DNA of 64,000 nucleotides from Acorus gramineus (GCA_030737835.1 CM060855.1:15009438-15073437); one strand, 5' to 3'; shown: positions 1 through 13,090, counted from the stretch's first letter. Notes: generated from the sequence alone by a model not told the origin. Numbers and translations: made by a program.

Positions 1-16
1 TACAGTAAGTGAATAC

Positions 17-3000
17 CTTCCTAACTTTGATCAGTTCATTTTGCATCTGTGTCCTTGCTCGAGACTGCCGACGACGAATAATGCCATGGTACTGCTTAGC
101 ATTGACATAGATTGATCCATGTTCCGTCATATTCAGCGGTAACAACATTCGGCCATGCTTCATCATAGAAGAGGAAGGTATGGATCATAAAGCATACTTC
201 ATGAATTCAAATTAATCAGTACTATCTCAAAGACAAAGTTGAGTTCAAAACAATATCTAAACAAATTCTTTATACCTGGGTAATATTTGAGAATGGAAAC
301 AAATACTATATTTCTGATTTATGCTAATAATAAGTTACATAATATGTAATACAAAATTATCTTTGGTTGATAAACCTAACAACTCCTTTATGGTCCTGAA
401 TCAAAATATACGCGAGAGAGACTCAAATGAAAGTCCTGTAGCTCTGTGTTATATGCTCTCATTGATATACATTTCTGACTGGTGAACAAACAATCAGAAG
501 ATTTCTGAGAAGACTGATCCAACTACCACAGATAATTCATAAATTTATGTCCAACTCACATAACCACATTTTATACATCCAGTCATAAAAGCATACCGAT
601 ATATGCCTGTAAGAACATGCCTACATGTGCATACGGACAGATAGAGCAACAAGTTTATTTGCACAACAAAGAGGACTTGTAAGTAAATGCAATTTTTTGG
701 TAAAAATAAATAAAGAAAAAACATGCGCACAAGTCTAAAGCATACTACTAGAACATCTTACAAGCTATATTATTTGCAACATGCGAGAAAATAGGGAATG
801 TGGAAAAGATTTCAAAAAGTCACAATAGAACAGGGACACCATTGCTTTAGAGATCTGGACATATATGAAATGTTGGCATTGGAAGAGAGAAGGAAGACTA
901 ACCATCACATGAGGTCTATAAGTTGCAAACATGTCATGACATTGGTCACCACAAGGATAATTCACACAAATCTACAGTCATAAGCAGTGATTGATAAGAT
1001 ACAAGACAATATGAGCACCTGATCAAATTAGATGACCAATAATCATTCTAGTACAGTTAATTTGTTTTAAGGATTTAAAACTATACCATTGAATGACCAA
1101 GCACAGGATTAGAATGACCTTGGAATTCGTTGATTGAGGACAGCATAGCAATATTCGTAGCATGTTGCAAAGTCTTCTGCCCCTTGCTTGAATCCCTATG
1201 ATCTGAAACATGTCATTATTGTGTGGGTCTCTAACAGTTGATATCAAGACGTACATGCATATATTGACAGAAAGCGATCATCGTTGTACTAAACTCAACC
1301 CTAGTCTGAGAACATGTACAAAAAGTATCTCCAGGTACAATATCACTTAGTCCAGAAAAAAGATGGACATCAAGAAAACGATGATAACGGAATCCTTTAA
1401 TTCCATGTTCAGATCTATCCTTGATTGCAAAGAAGTGTAATAGAGTCTCAATGTCATCTCTGAAAAATTTCACATATTCATGTTTTTATAATTGCAACCT
1501 GCAAATGGATTTAACTCACTGGTTCATACACAATTAATTGACTTCAATAATGAGGTAAGATCAATATAGTAGTTTATTATTAAGTTGATTATATGTGAAA
1601 AATTCATAATCAGATTCCAAGGACTGGACCGAGGTTAACACTAGGATTCTTTGCAAAGTGATAGGAGAAGTTCAAATTTATGAATTTTAAAAACAATCCT
1701 AATATTCTACGTAATACATATATATATTTCAATGTCTGACAGCAAGTAAAAAATTCAAAAATAACAACCAATGACTGATTCACTGATAAAATTGAACACT
1801 GCATACTTGACATGGTATACCAAACATGATTATACTTTCATTTGTAATAATGTAATCACTGAAATGGAAAACCCGTTCAACAATTGAACTTCAATAAAGC
1901 ACATAACTTTCTCAAATACATATACAACCTACATCCAATTAGCATTCTCTTATTTATTTTACCAGGAGAAACAAGAATGAAAAAAGAATATTCTACCTAT
2001 AATGGATCGTTCAGAAGAGTTTCTTCAACCATTATACACCAAAGCTTATTAAAATGTTGGCACAAAGCATATGTTGGTGGCTTAAACAAATATACCATGC
2101 AAAATAAGCATGCCAAATGTTGCCATATGCCTTCAGTTTGCGACAAACAAATAATTTCATATCATAACAATCTGATAGTATATAGTATGAGTTACAACTT
2201 TAAATTTTCATCAGGAATAAAATTTATTATGTAAACAGATAATATGGTGTTATAGGAACACTTAAAAAGAGTTCTCTGAAACCTGGTGCACTTGTTAAAA
2301 ATCGGAAATATCTCCAGTGAAGGAGAGCTTCAGTTGGTGGAAAGACCTTCATCAGAAGGAACACTTGATGACCCTTAATATGCACCAAACATGATTGTGA
2401 TATGTTAAATGAATCAGCATTTGAAAAATTTTCTGAATAATGAACCAGAGTGCAGATTCACTCATAAAATCATATGGATGTGTTAGCAATCTTTGAACTG
2501 TAATTTGTCATTATTTCTCCTATTAAAGATCTATTGATCCACCTGCATAAGGATGTAATATAACCTCTTGATCATTATAACTACAACACCATACCCTATT
2601 ATACTCAAATGCCCGATTATATTATCGATTTCAATAAGACTTATTACTAATTTTCCCCCATAATAAAGAATTAGAACTTAAAAACAATATTACTCCCCAT
2701 GAAGGCATATAAATCTTGGCCAACTGTGATGATGACAGTCAGGGCACACAAGTACCATAATGTCAATGTAGAAATACAACTTATAAATGAACCCACTGGT
2801 TTGGTCATAAAGAACAAAGACATACTGTATTACTCCACATCCTTTTTTGCATTCTTGTTCTTCATGAACATATTAGTCATAGTTTTCCTTGTTTCATCAG
2901 GGGGAAAAAAAGAAAGAAGAAGAAAGCCATCAATATGTCAGATCACAAATAAAGCCTGGCATACTTGATCATTACAAATGATTTAAAAGAGGAAAAAATA

Positions 3001-3292
3001 GATCAATACCTGAGAAAGGGGAGAATTTAGTGGTCACTTGTCCATCTTTTTCGAGAATGGTTGACACTGGCCCTTGTTCAGTATCATGATGCATCTGCAA
3101 TGGAACATCCTTTAGTGTGCTCTTTCCACCAGATTTGTCCAAAGAGGAGGATTTGTACTGGCCAAGCGCACAATCATAGATAGTCTGAGAACCAAACACA
3201 CCCCAATGGGGCGTGAGAGGACCAGAAGTGGCCTCGGCGATGGAGTTCAGGACAATGCCTCTATGATCCTTAAAACACATGGTGGTTTGCAT
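17..3292 (-). CDS. NF-YA: NF-YA (HAP2/CBF-B) transcription factor subunit, 5' part
   Basis: This encodes the sequence-specific subunit of the nuclear CCAAT-binding complex, which acts with NF-YB and NF-YC. Coding exons are 3292..3010, 1202..1087, 971..903 and 157..17, all with GT/AG borders and matching phase, giving 203 residues. I chose the ATG at 3292 because the family starts MQT-x-x-FK(D/E)H. Further family marks are DSSKGQK, NYPCGDQC and GRMLLPLNM. The conserved core begins with YVNAKQYHGIIRRRQSRA, the NF-YB/NF-YC interaction helix. The last exon ends in VRK at a GT donor (16-15), so the DNA-contact part (normally PYLHESRH...) is off the window to the left. The helix reads ...RARTQMQNELIKVRK where plant paralogues usually have RAKAELENK, a diverged but open version. 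miR169 usually targets the 3' UTR of this family, which is not visible here. Confidence is high for the family and good for the exons. Confidence 0.92.
1203..3009 (-). other. NF-YA intron 2
   Basis: This 1.8-kb intron lies between donor CAG|GTATTG (3009) and acceptor TTTCAG (1203). I see no gene in it. Its sequence up to about 2826 is present again, inverted, at 46.2-48.2 kb. An apparent ORF at about 1231-1473 falls in this intron and does not match the family. Confidence 0.6.
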
Positions 3293-3739
3293 TGCGCTAC
3301 CCTGCGAATCCAACAATACAATAGCCAAAGAGATCTTGTGTATATGAGACCTAAAGTTAAAAAAAAATGAAGTAATGTGTTCTCAACTGATTGACGGTGC
3401 TGTTGATCATGAGATTAAAACCGTCGGAAGGCCATGCCTGCATCTAATTCCTAATGTTCAAAATCAATAGCCATTTAATGAAATTGAAATATACATCTCA
3501 GTAGGAAAATCAAATTAGAACAGAAAAAATGTGCAAATAAAAATCTAACTACCACTCAGTTACCCTCCAAAATTGCACCTATTCTTAACAAGAACACCAA
3601 AGTAGTGGTGGTTAAGTTAGTATATATTAACATATGAAGCAAGGATAATGTAGAATATTCTCCTTCTTTCCTCTTGCCTCTTTTCTATGTTCTCCCTGTT
3701 TTTATGACTCTTCGGACCAAATTGTAACTTCTGCTTATG

Positions 3740-4008
3740 TTATAAAAGGTCTATCATTTTCTCTCAAGAAAAAAAATGTAGGCGAACCGAGCTTTGGGAA
3801 AGTCAGCTAGCACCCCCCTCTCCGTAAAGGATGATCAAGATCAAATCCTTGGGGTACAAATTTTCTAAAAAAAAAAAAAAACTGTAGACTGACCTACATA
3901 GCTATATAATGGAGGCAAATTGTACTGAATTTTTATTGTAATGAGGCATCTAACCACACTTATCTCCAAACAAATGCCATTTCATAACCCCCCCCCCCCC
4001 CACCCCCC
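3740..4008. repeat. Low-complexity and retro-tail sequence in NF-YA leader intron
   Basis: This stretch ends one segment in a 14-base A run (about 3869-3882), followed by an interrupted poly-C run (about 3988-4008). The A run after a unique segment resembles the tail of a small retro-insert, but I found no clear target duplication. Confidence 0.3.
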
Positions 4009-4269
4009 GGTTCTATTCCTTTTTATTCCATCCAACCAACTTTAGAAGACAATTATCAGCAGACCAAAGTACCAACTTGGAAATCACACCAGAACCAAAA
4101 AAGAAAGAACCCCTTTAAAAGAAAAGAATAGAAAAAAATCACTCATAACCCATCTTGAGATGATCAATATGAAGAAGAAATTAACTGTTGGAATCACCAT
4201 AGTCTCTCCATCATAAAGACTGAAACAAAATAAAGAAAGAGAGAAGGGGGGAAGAGAGTGGGTACTTAC

Positions 4270-4375
4270 ATGTCACTCAGATGAGGAGCTCCGGGTCCTA
4301 TCTCTATCCATTATAGGGGAAGAGAAGCCATGTAAAGACAGGACATGAAACAAGAAGAGAGAGAGAAGAGGGGGG
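4270..4375 (-). other. NF-YA 5' leader exon with a short upstream ORF
   Basis: On the minus strand a leader exon ends at a strong donor, CAT|GTAAGT (exon end 4270). It is probably spliced to an acceptor just upstream of the NF-YA start near 3300. The leader holds an upstream ORF, 4311..4273, reading MDRDRTRSSSSE and stop. Such a uORF could damp translation of the main ORF. The donor and the uORF are seen; the transcript start near 4375 is inferred from the TATA-like box just upstream. Confidence 0.5.
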
Positions 4376-4380
4376 AATTT

Positions 4381-4431
4381 CCAATATGTAATATTATAAT
4401 GCAACAGCAGTGAGAGGCAGCAACAGCCAAT
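4381..4431 (-). promoter_or_regulatory. NF-YA core promoter with CCAAT box and TATA-like element
   Basis: A TATA-like stretch (ATTATAATAT on the minus strand, about 4391-4400) lies just upstream of the leader exon. A palindromic-looking CCAATGGG sits at 4427-4434, and another CCAAT at 4381-4385. CCAAT is the binding site of the NF-Y complex itself, so its place here raises possible autoregulation. The motifs are seen; their function is inferred. Confidence 0.4.
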
Positions 4432-4439
4432 GGGAGGAG

Positions 4440-7062
4440 GCTTTAATGCCTTTTATGGTCGCATTTTATCATTCCAATATCTTTGTCTACCTATGTTAGC
4501 CCCACTCAACTGTTTTGTTGTTTTTTTTTTATGACAACCCCTCCTCAAGAAGCTATTATTGGTTTCCCCCCACCATCCTTGTACTGGTGCAGGTTGCCTA
4601 GTTCATGTGATGTCCAATGTTTATCCACAATTGCATCCAAAACACGTGTATACTTTCGTACAGAAATGTAAGAAAACAAATAATACGATACACAGTTAAC
4701 TGTCCTGCCCCCATCATTGCAGTTGTTGGGCATTCATAAGGGAAAAGTCAACTTGCACAAGCTCAAACTGACCATCTTGTGATCTTGAATTTTATGTAGA
4801 GATGATGGGCTGTAATTGTTCTTTCTAGTTGTGCATCATTTTTTAGTAGTTTCTAACTGAACATTGGGATGATTTCCCTGTATAAGTGTTTGCAAAAAAA
4901 TACTCTGCAAGAATGGCAGCCTTGACTAATAGGACTTAGGCACCTGGTGTTTTCAGTGTTCATTGTTAAGAAGCCAGAAAAAACAGACTACAAAAATAAC
5001 GGGGACAATTTTTTTATAAAAAAGAAGCTATGTATATGTTTGCATGTGATGCCCAAGGTGGATTGATAGAAATGCATGCAAGAACTGGTGAGTCAACCAG
5101 AACTGATGGATACCGTTGTCTCTTGATGGCTATTATGGTGATGGAGATCATAATTACAGGAAATCCAAACACCTCCATTTCACATCCAACTTTTCAACTT
5201 CCAAGAAAAAAACATTAGAAGTGAGATTAATGAGTGGGTGTAAGGCTAGTGGTGAGCCCACCTTTTGGTTCAGTATAAACTAGCTTTCTTTTTATATGTT
5301 CTTTATTGGTTTAAGATTTTCATTTTCTTTGGCCAAGTTGTAAAGGAGAATGTTCTGTTATACTGGTTCAAGTGGAGTTATGTCACATGGCAAACAAATT
5401 GCGGCGGCCTGTTGGAGTTGGGATCCACATCACAAAGATCCTCTCCAGTGCTTGCTAACATGGACATTTAAAACCCACAAAATAAGAGGGGAGTTTGAGG
5501 TGTCCTTCAACAGGACTTCCTTTATAATGCATAAATAAAAAAGTCTTTTAATTGAATGGATTTAGTGGACATTGCAACTTTAGATGTTCCTTGTAGTGCA
5601 AAGTTAATTCCATTTAACCAGTATTCTCTCCAGTGATGTGGAAACCAATGTTTGAGGCCAAACTGATAAAATCTAGTGAGAGAGTGATGAGCTCTATCTA
5701 TGAAACCAACAGGAAGTTTAAAGAGAAGGAGAAAGAAAAAACTTTTAAAAGACTTGTGAAGGCTAAAGGTTGGGGGACCAACCAATTTTAAGTGCAGGGC
5801 TCCTATTATTGGTGGGTCAGAAGCCAGAAACTGAGATCCTATCATTGAGATCACTAAACATGTCAAGCCATCTCCTATTATTGGTGGGGCTCAATAGACA
5901 TTACCAAACCATCTCTAGGCCATAGAGGTACCTAAGCTTATCAATTATCCGAAACAATATCCGTATCTGATCCGAATATGAAAATTCAGAAAATATCCGA
6001 TATCTAAAAAATCTGTATCCGTATCCGAAAACATTATCTGTATCCAAAACAGATATGTCTGCATTCGATCCAAAAAATATTCGTATCCGAAAATATTATT
6101 ATATTATTATTTATTTAATTATATATTTATTTTTTTAAGATTGATATGAGTTTTTATTTTTATTTTTACTCTAAAGCATATAATATTTTATGTTTATATT
6201 TATAATTTTATTTTTTATACTAGATAATTATTAGATTTTTTTACATATTTCAAATATTATATATATGATTTTTATTTTTGGATATTAGATCTTTGGATAT
6301 TTTAATCGTTCCATATTCATTTTGAATTTTCGGATATTTCGGATGTTTATCTGTATCCGAATCCGGATTTTCGGATCGAATACGGATACTTACTGTCAAT
6401 ATCAATCGGATATCGGATACAAATATTTTTTCGGATATCTGATTCGGATACGAATACAGATATAAACCTATCCGATCCGTATCTGTCCGATTGACAGGCT
6501 TAAAATACCCCCCTCTTCTCTTAAGGATCCTAGGTTGGAGTATCCGGTTGATAGGTTGACATTCAACAAGGAAAAATAAATTAAAAACACTTACCAATAT
6601 ATTAATAAAAGGCTCGATTGACACTGCCTTCCACTTGGGGAAGTGTGGTTTATTTAGTACTTGATTAAGATTAGCAGAGTTGTTTGTGGTTAACTGCCAG
6701 TATCAGAATGGGCAGGAGCATTTCCTCTGTCTCCCATATTTTCTATGGTTATGTTATGTGGTTAGTCATATAATCATACTCTCATCATTGGCCTATTAGT
6801 TCATAATAGCCTGTATTAGATTCTAAAGAACGTGCTAACTGGTTACTAGTCACACAGATTAGCTCCAATAAAAAAGTTGAAGATCTCAGATTGTCATGAA
6901 AGAGTTCACATAGTTTTACAGTTGAAAAAAAAAAAACCTGTACAAAATAGAAAGAGCATTCACATATTTTAACAGTCGATAGGGGGAACCCCTCTTCAAT
7001 GAGGGGTCTCAGGTTTGAGTGATGTTTCTTAGGCACTGGAAAATCAGCCTGTCAATGATCAG
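4440..7062. other. Intergenic region between NF-YA and EXPP1-like genes
   Basis: No gene is supported here; open frames are short and unlike known proteins. A phrase CTCCTATTATTGGTGGG occurs twice (about 5800 and 5871). The stretch 5936-6505 is a degenerate ATCCGA-type repeat, listed separately. Confidence 0.6.
5936..6505. repeat. Degenerate ATCCGA/TCGGAT repeat element
   Basis: The block is filled with TATCCG(A/T) units on its left and CGGATA/TCGGAT units on its right around an AT-rich centre, so its two halves are roughly inverted. It ends in GATTGACAGGCTT. Related sequence ending in the same phrase lies at 22680-22815. It looks like an old dispersed repeat, and I cannot assign a class. 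Confidence 0.55.
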
Positions 7063-10000
7063 CTAGAAGAACTTGTTGTACTGGCCGGTTAGCGAATCTT
7101 TTAAGTTGGAATAAAGGCCATAGAGAGAGTATTGGCGGAGTTTGGACACCTCGTACCACGAGTTGAGGACAGCATCATTTTTGTCTGTGCCGGAGAAAGC
7201 AAGCTGTATGCCAAGGCTGCAATCAACTGTGCCCCCCTGGCTTATACAATTGGGCATCCTAATTGCACAGTCCTGGTTGTTGAGGCAAACAAAAGAAGAC
7301 TTCCCCGAACAAGAAGCACAAGCATCTCTTTTCCAATACAGGTTTTGCAGAGTGCCTTTCTTAAATTCAAGAACCTATATGTCAAAAGGCATACAAATTA
7401 TGAATGTATGTTTGCATGATGAAAGGGTAAAGCGGCAAGGGCATGCCAACCTGAACCTTACCAGAGTAAAGCTGGTTACAATGTAAGAGGTATTGCCGAC
7501 AAATGCAGGAATGGACCTTGCAGCATATTTCCTGCCTGCAAATGCTACCATGAATCCACCACTGGTAGCCTGAATAAAAAGAAACTAAAGTAATTCATCC
7601 AGTTGCAAGAACCAGAGAAGCCAAAAAGCAACAGATCCAAGAATAGCTTTCTGAGCATCTGATGAATATCAAGATTATCGAAACAATGGTGACCCAATCA
7701 ACAGTTCAACCCAATCAATCCTAACAATATACCGAATCACTGTATAAAAATAACTTTCACTAATAATCATATTTGCAATGATAAGAAACCAATTGCCACC
7801 CATAGGAACATGATGGATGCCATTGGACAGAACAAGCAGCGGAGCAGAAGTCAGGAGGTGGAAAATCCTACAAAAGGGAAAAACATGGAGGGATAGAAGA
7901 AAAACTTAGAAATTTAAAATGTGCCAAGAAGAGATCACAGTAAATAGAAAGCAGACATAATGACACAACAAACCATCTCAATATTACTCCTTCAAAATTT
8001 TTTTTTTTTTTCAAGCCCCCAGCACACTTGGAGGTAAAAGTTGAGTGATGTTGACACGTTTACTGGTTGCATGAGAAGGCATTAGCAATCCAAGGCATAA
8101 ATGAAATTAACAGTTGATTTAAAACTGTCTGGTCTTTTCAGGTCCTATTTTGTCACATCTTGCATGATTTTTTGTCTCTAGAATGATGGAACCAGACCCA
8201 CAGAAGCATTCTATCATATGTGCTTCCTACAGTGGGCTGTCCAATCATCGAATACATCACAGAGAATAGAACTTTGATGTTTCTTCATTTAAGCAACCAT
8301 TTGGATCACCAGGACTCAATGAAACACACTATCCCACTAAGCATACACACCATTCAACACGTGGATTTTCTCCATAGTTAAATATTGTTCAAAACCAGCT
8401 ATTCTAAAACATGTATAAAATCCCTGTAGTCACCAACTATTAGAAACATAGATGGATCCGAACTCAACAACAATGTCAGGAGATGTTGTGCAGCTACCAA
8501 GTAGCATCCCAATTCTAAAGCCATATATCCAGGTATCCAACTAACACACAGTGACATTATTGAGCAAAATCAATGTAACTGAAATTTTTATTTTTTTTAA
8601 ATCCGTTATGCATCCCCCTCTAATAGTTACACCTAGACGCTATGGTAACCAAATGTCAATCATTTTATTCAAGTTCTACAACAGGCACATTGCACTTAAT
8701 CTGAATGGATTTGACGGAATAAAGGAGTGACTGAATGTCAAAAGTTTTAAGCATCCAGAAGCTCATAAAAGATCCAAAAGTTCCAATGAATAATGCTTTG
8801 TAATAAATAGTGGCTGTTTAGAAACCTAGAAAATTCCATGGTTTGCTTTAAAGGAGAGCAATGCCAGTGCAGAGTAAATACATGAAAATGTGAGTGAATT
8901 TAGTATTGTCCTCCCTTTTGAATGTAAGCCAGGTAGTATAGTATGGTCATTCATTATATCATATACAGGCACATATACTGCATATATTTTAATATATTAA
9001 AAGGTGTTCATAAAAAATCTAGGGAAAAATCTATACAACCCCCTGAAAACACCTAGTAAATCCAAATAACCCCATGAATAAACTTTTTGTTTAAAGATGA
9101 TGAATATTTTGCACATATTTCGTTTAGTTAACCCTCACTGAAAACACAATATACTAAAAAACCACTACAATGGTTTAAAAATGCAAAAAATTATATGAAA
9201 ATGATGATTTTACCCTCTCTGGATATATTATAAAACTCTATCCGGAGGGGTAAAATCATCATTTATAGAAGATTTTTCACATTTTTAACACATTGTAGGT
9301 TTTTTGGTATACTGTGTTTTCTATCAAGGTTAACCAAACATAATATTCACAAAATATTCATCATCTGTAAACGTAAATTTTTTTCAGTAGATGGATTTTA
9401 AGAAAAGTCACGGGGTTATATAGATTTCAATCAGTTTACAGGGGGTTATATGGATTTTTCCCAAAAATCTAAAGTCACAACTGTTTACATTGTATTTCTC
9501 ATAATGCTGCATTAAAATCTACTTTGTTTACATAGTATTAATGCATTAACGACAAAGGAAGGATCATTATCATATTTCTGAACTTATTCACGCAGATCAA
9601 AATCCACATACATGCACAAGAATGAGGCATCATTTCAATTTTTTAGAAAATTGCAAACAACAGTATTGATCAATAATTTAAATTATGGATTTCTCTATTT
9701 TAAGGCTCTGGATCATATTCTTCAGGATTTATTCATCATAAGTCATATCCTCTTGCACCCAAGCCAAATGGGTTCACAAAGAGTTTGAAGAATTGGTTCA
9801 TGAAACAAAACCCCCCCATGGCTGTGAGAAGTGGATGATAAAAGTTGTTTCCATTAAGGATGATTCCACATCTCAGTCCAGCTAGTGAGCAAAATAAGGA
9901 TCAATATACAAGTAGACTCAAATTCAATTCATCTTCATTACGCTTCACGCTACAAGAAGAAGATAACATATTTAGAGAGAAAAATAGAGGGACCAATATT

Positions 10001-11704
10001 ATTTTTTTTTGAAAAATGGTGTTCCCCAGGATTTGATTCCTTGACCTCTTTCATAGAGGTGGGAGGTGCTTGTTGACTTAACCAAAAATTGGTTCGCAGA
10101 GGGACCAATATTCTGGACAAAGAATCTTGCAATGCATAAGCTAGAACTGTTTTATTATGTTCAATATCTGTCCAAAATGATTCTCTCTCATCCTTTAAAT
10201 GCTACCAACATATGCATGCAAGTGGGGCATCCAAAAAAACAGCATACAACAAGTTCCTTTGCATTGTACAAGAAAGACTAACCATGCAAGCAGGAACTCA
10301 CCCCTCAGGCACTTCAGAAGCAAAATTTTCAAACAAAATCAGCACAAGAAAGGAATATGAAAATTTGTTGTCGAAATGCTATGCATAAGGATCAGTAAAG
10401 AGAGGGGAAGAGAGAACGTGTTAGGTTGGTGGCTTGGTGCTCACGCCTTATATATGACAGTAAAAAGCTAAGTGGTTCATAAAGAGCATGATATAGGGAT
10501 AAATATAGTGTGCAGGTATTCATTCTACTTCCAACATTATCATTAAGTCTCCATAAATCCCCAACAGTGGATAAAAATTTCTCCAAGCCCTAACCTTCAC
10601 TCACATTACTAATATATAAATCATTAAAGGAATTGCATGATTATAGGATTTGCCATGAAGCGACACTAAATATATACTATATTCCGGCAAATTCCACAAC
10701 TTCTTTCTTCCTAGAAGCATGAAAACATATTTTTTTTTCCAGCAGTATCAGGTTGGCTTTATGGATGTTGCTTTCCATTCCATAAATGCAAAATATTCAT
10801 CTGACATTCAAATTTATTTATGTTTTATACAACCTAAACTCCCAAGGCCAAAACTCTTTCCTGATTTTCTATTTCTTTCAGAACCATTAACCTGGATATT
10901 TTTTAATAATCCTATAATTTGTTACTTAATATAAACTCCTTCCCTAAACCAACTTCCAATTAACCCATCTTTCTTCACTTTGTTCCATACTTCCATGTAA
11001 TCCCAACCTACTTAAACATGGTTGTCAAAGTGCATTAAAGTGATCACTTCTCATATCTCCATCACCAGCATTCCTCTATTGAATATACCCCTCACAAATT
11101 ACTTCAAAAAAAATATACCCCTCACAATTCACATGTAACACCAAAACAAACTAAAAGTGTCCATCTATCAAATTCAATCGCGGATTTTTTTTATTAATCA
11201 ATTCAACATTTTGAATGAAACCCCACATACCCAGAGACCCCCAACTGCACATACATCAACTCAGAATCCAGAACCCAACAAGAAACTCAAAAAACTAAAC
11301 CAACCCAACAAAAAAAATCTCACCTTTTTCACAAAAAATCAATCCATCCCATCCAAAGATCAAACAAAGACGAATTCCAAGCAAGGGAAGGGGGTCTAAA
11401 AACTTACAGAAGGGTAGAGGGTGGTGTTGATGGTGAGGAGGGAAATCTCGTCGACCTTGGGCCTGAAGAGGGCGAACTGAGCGGACGAGGAGAGGCTGAG
11501 GCGACTGTCGCAGGGGGAGAGCTGAACGTTGTTGCCGTCGAAGAACGACTGCTTCGTCGAGAAAGCTATGCCGAAGCTGAACCCGTCGTCCTTCTGTATC
11601 TTCGTGTCCGCGCACGGTTCGTACACGTGGTTCGTGTCGTCCCCCACCACCGCAACCGTCATCACCATCGCCGCCAACAGGAGAACCGCCGTAATCACAC
11701 CCAT
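7063..11704 (-). CDS. EXPP1 / At3g44150-like secreted protein of unknown function
   Basis: Exons are 11704..11408, 7569..7462 and 7374..7063, all joined in phase 0, giving 238 residues. The ATG at 11704 opens a hydrophobic signal-type leader (MGVITAVLLLAAMVMTVAVV). The body carries the family phrases FSFGIAFS, GGFMVAFAGRKYAARS, a Cys-rich CASCSGKSSFVCLNNQDC, and a C-terminus with SLYGLYSNLKDSLTGQYNKFF (key residues LKDSL and NKFF). This is a plant-wide family annotated as expp1 or as an uncharacterised protein. I recall its sequence pattern, but no biochemical role is known to me. The signal peptide and cysteines suggest a secreted or endomembrane protein. Intron 1 is 3.8 kb and holds a MITE. 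A short piece resembling exon 1 recurs at 46.2 kb. Confidence 0.9.
9022..9462. mobile_element. Mutator-type foldback MITE with 9-bp target duplication
   Basis: The 441-bp element starts GGGAAAAATC and ends GATTTTTCCC. Its two halves are extended inverted repeats (ACCCCCTG/CAGGGGGT, then matching inner stretches around TTTTACCCTC and GAGGGGTAAAA). It is flanked by perfect 9-bp direct repeats AAAAATCTA at 9013-9021 and 9463-9471. A 9-bp duplication with long terminal inverted repeats is the mark of Mutator-like transposition. It has no coding capacity, so it is non-autonomous. It sits in intron 1 of the EXPP1-like gene. A related element is at 19786-20286. Confidence 0.88.
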
Positions 11705-11939
11705 CGCCGGAAAGGATTTCGCTTTTCGTTAATGTAAAAACACAATTTTTTTTTTTTTGCTTAAAATGCGAAGGACAACCTATACTCGCTTTTTGCGCCT
11801 CGTTTGCGTCGTGAATCAAACCGACACGGAGAATCTCAACCGTCCAAATCTTCGAGTCGATGATCGGAAACAGGAAAGCGACCCCGTTTTGAACGCCAAG
11901 GCTCATTGGCTGGGCCTGAAACGTGTCGTCAGGTGATTA

Positions 11940-12330
11940 GATACATAAAAACACAAATTATTCGAGTGTTAAAAAAGACTATCATATGAAATGATAATTG
12001 TACAAGGGAATAAGTAATTTCTGTTTGATTATGTTTTTAGTTATTCTCATTTGAAAATATAATAATAAGATTTTTTATGCGAATAAGAATTTATAAAATG
12101 TGAAAAAATGATTTGATATATGAATAAATAAAAAAATGAAGACAATTGATTGAATAAAACAACATAATTACAAGAAAAACTTAAAATACAAATACTCACT
12201 TATTTTTACATTTTTTAGTTAGCTATATCGATCGATTTTTTTCCACTCAAACAACTTTTTAAACTTCCTATCCACGGATTCCCATTTATTCTTCGACTAT
12301 TCCTTTACTCAAAGATCCCCACAATGAGAA
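11940..12330. mobile_element. Diverged MITE-like sequence
   Basis: The sequence shares phrases with the 13.1-kb MITE (TTATAAAATGTGAAAAAATG, GATTTGA, GACAATTGATT), but its ends are not clear. It is probably a decayed relative. Confidence 0.4.
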
Positions 12331-13090
12331 TATTCTTTTTTAAAAAAACACTAATCCCACCCAATTAATTTTTTTTGTTTGTTTATGAAAGACATTAATC
12401 TCTCCTCCCTGGACCGACCCCTCTCCAACAAGTGTCTGGCAGTCATGCGAGGGCGGAGGTGGTTGTGGTGATGATTGTAGTGGTGACTGTAATGGTTTTG
12501 ATGTTGATAGAGATGATTGTGATGATAGTCCTGTTGGTTACTATGGTGGTGGCAACATGGGATCCTCCTCAGATGGGAGCCCTGGTTGGCCACCTCGCCC
12601 CTTATCTATCTATTTGTCTACTCTCCTAATGAGTGAAAAAGAAGGCTCATTTAGGCATTTATCATACTCTTTTTGTATGCTATATATTTTACACTATAAT
12701 TAGAAGTGTTTCATGCATTGTTATACATTGTCCTTTTTTTTCTATTTTTTTTTAATTTATAAGGTGTCGTAGGGCAATTACAAACTGACAAACCATGTAG
12801 GGTGATTACAACAACATGGACAGAGTTTATTGGAAAATACTCAACTCAATGGCTGGTCACACACATAGCTTGAGTTTATAGCCCAGGAGACTAGAGCCCA
12901 CCCTGGCTTAGTTGGAAGATCGTGTGAGTCAAGCCCAACATAAACATAGCCAACTAGGGCTGAGAACACCATTTTTTTCTCTTCTTGACATCACCAAGAA
13001 TTGAACTTGGGAAGTCCCCTTGAAAGGGGATGTCCATGTACATTGTCTTTAATTTCTCTCATATGTTTTGATTTTTTTTCAAATCCTTTA

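Noticed and set aside
1231-1473. 80-codon minus-strand frame in NF-YA intron 2 as a candidate exon
   Set aside because: It does not match the family. The exon that fits by sequence and phase is 1202..1087. The same stretch is also decayed in the duplicate near 48.1 kb.
10021-10080. tRNA-like phrase GGATTTGATTCC with similar phrases at 6975 and 12990
   Set aside because: No cloverleaf or A box was found. These are at best scattered SINE-like remnants.
12432-12629. 65-codon Val/Met-rich frame as a small membrane protein
   Set aside because: It is a GTGATG-type low-complexity run with no start context or homologue recognised.
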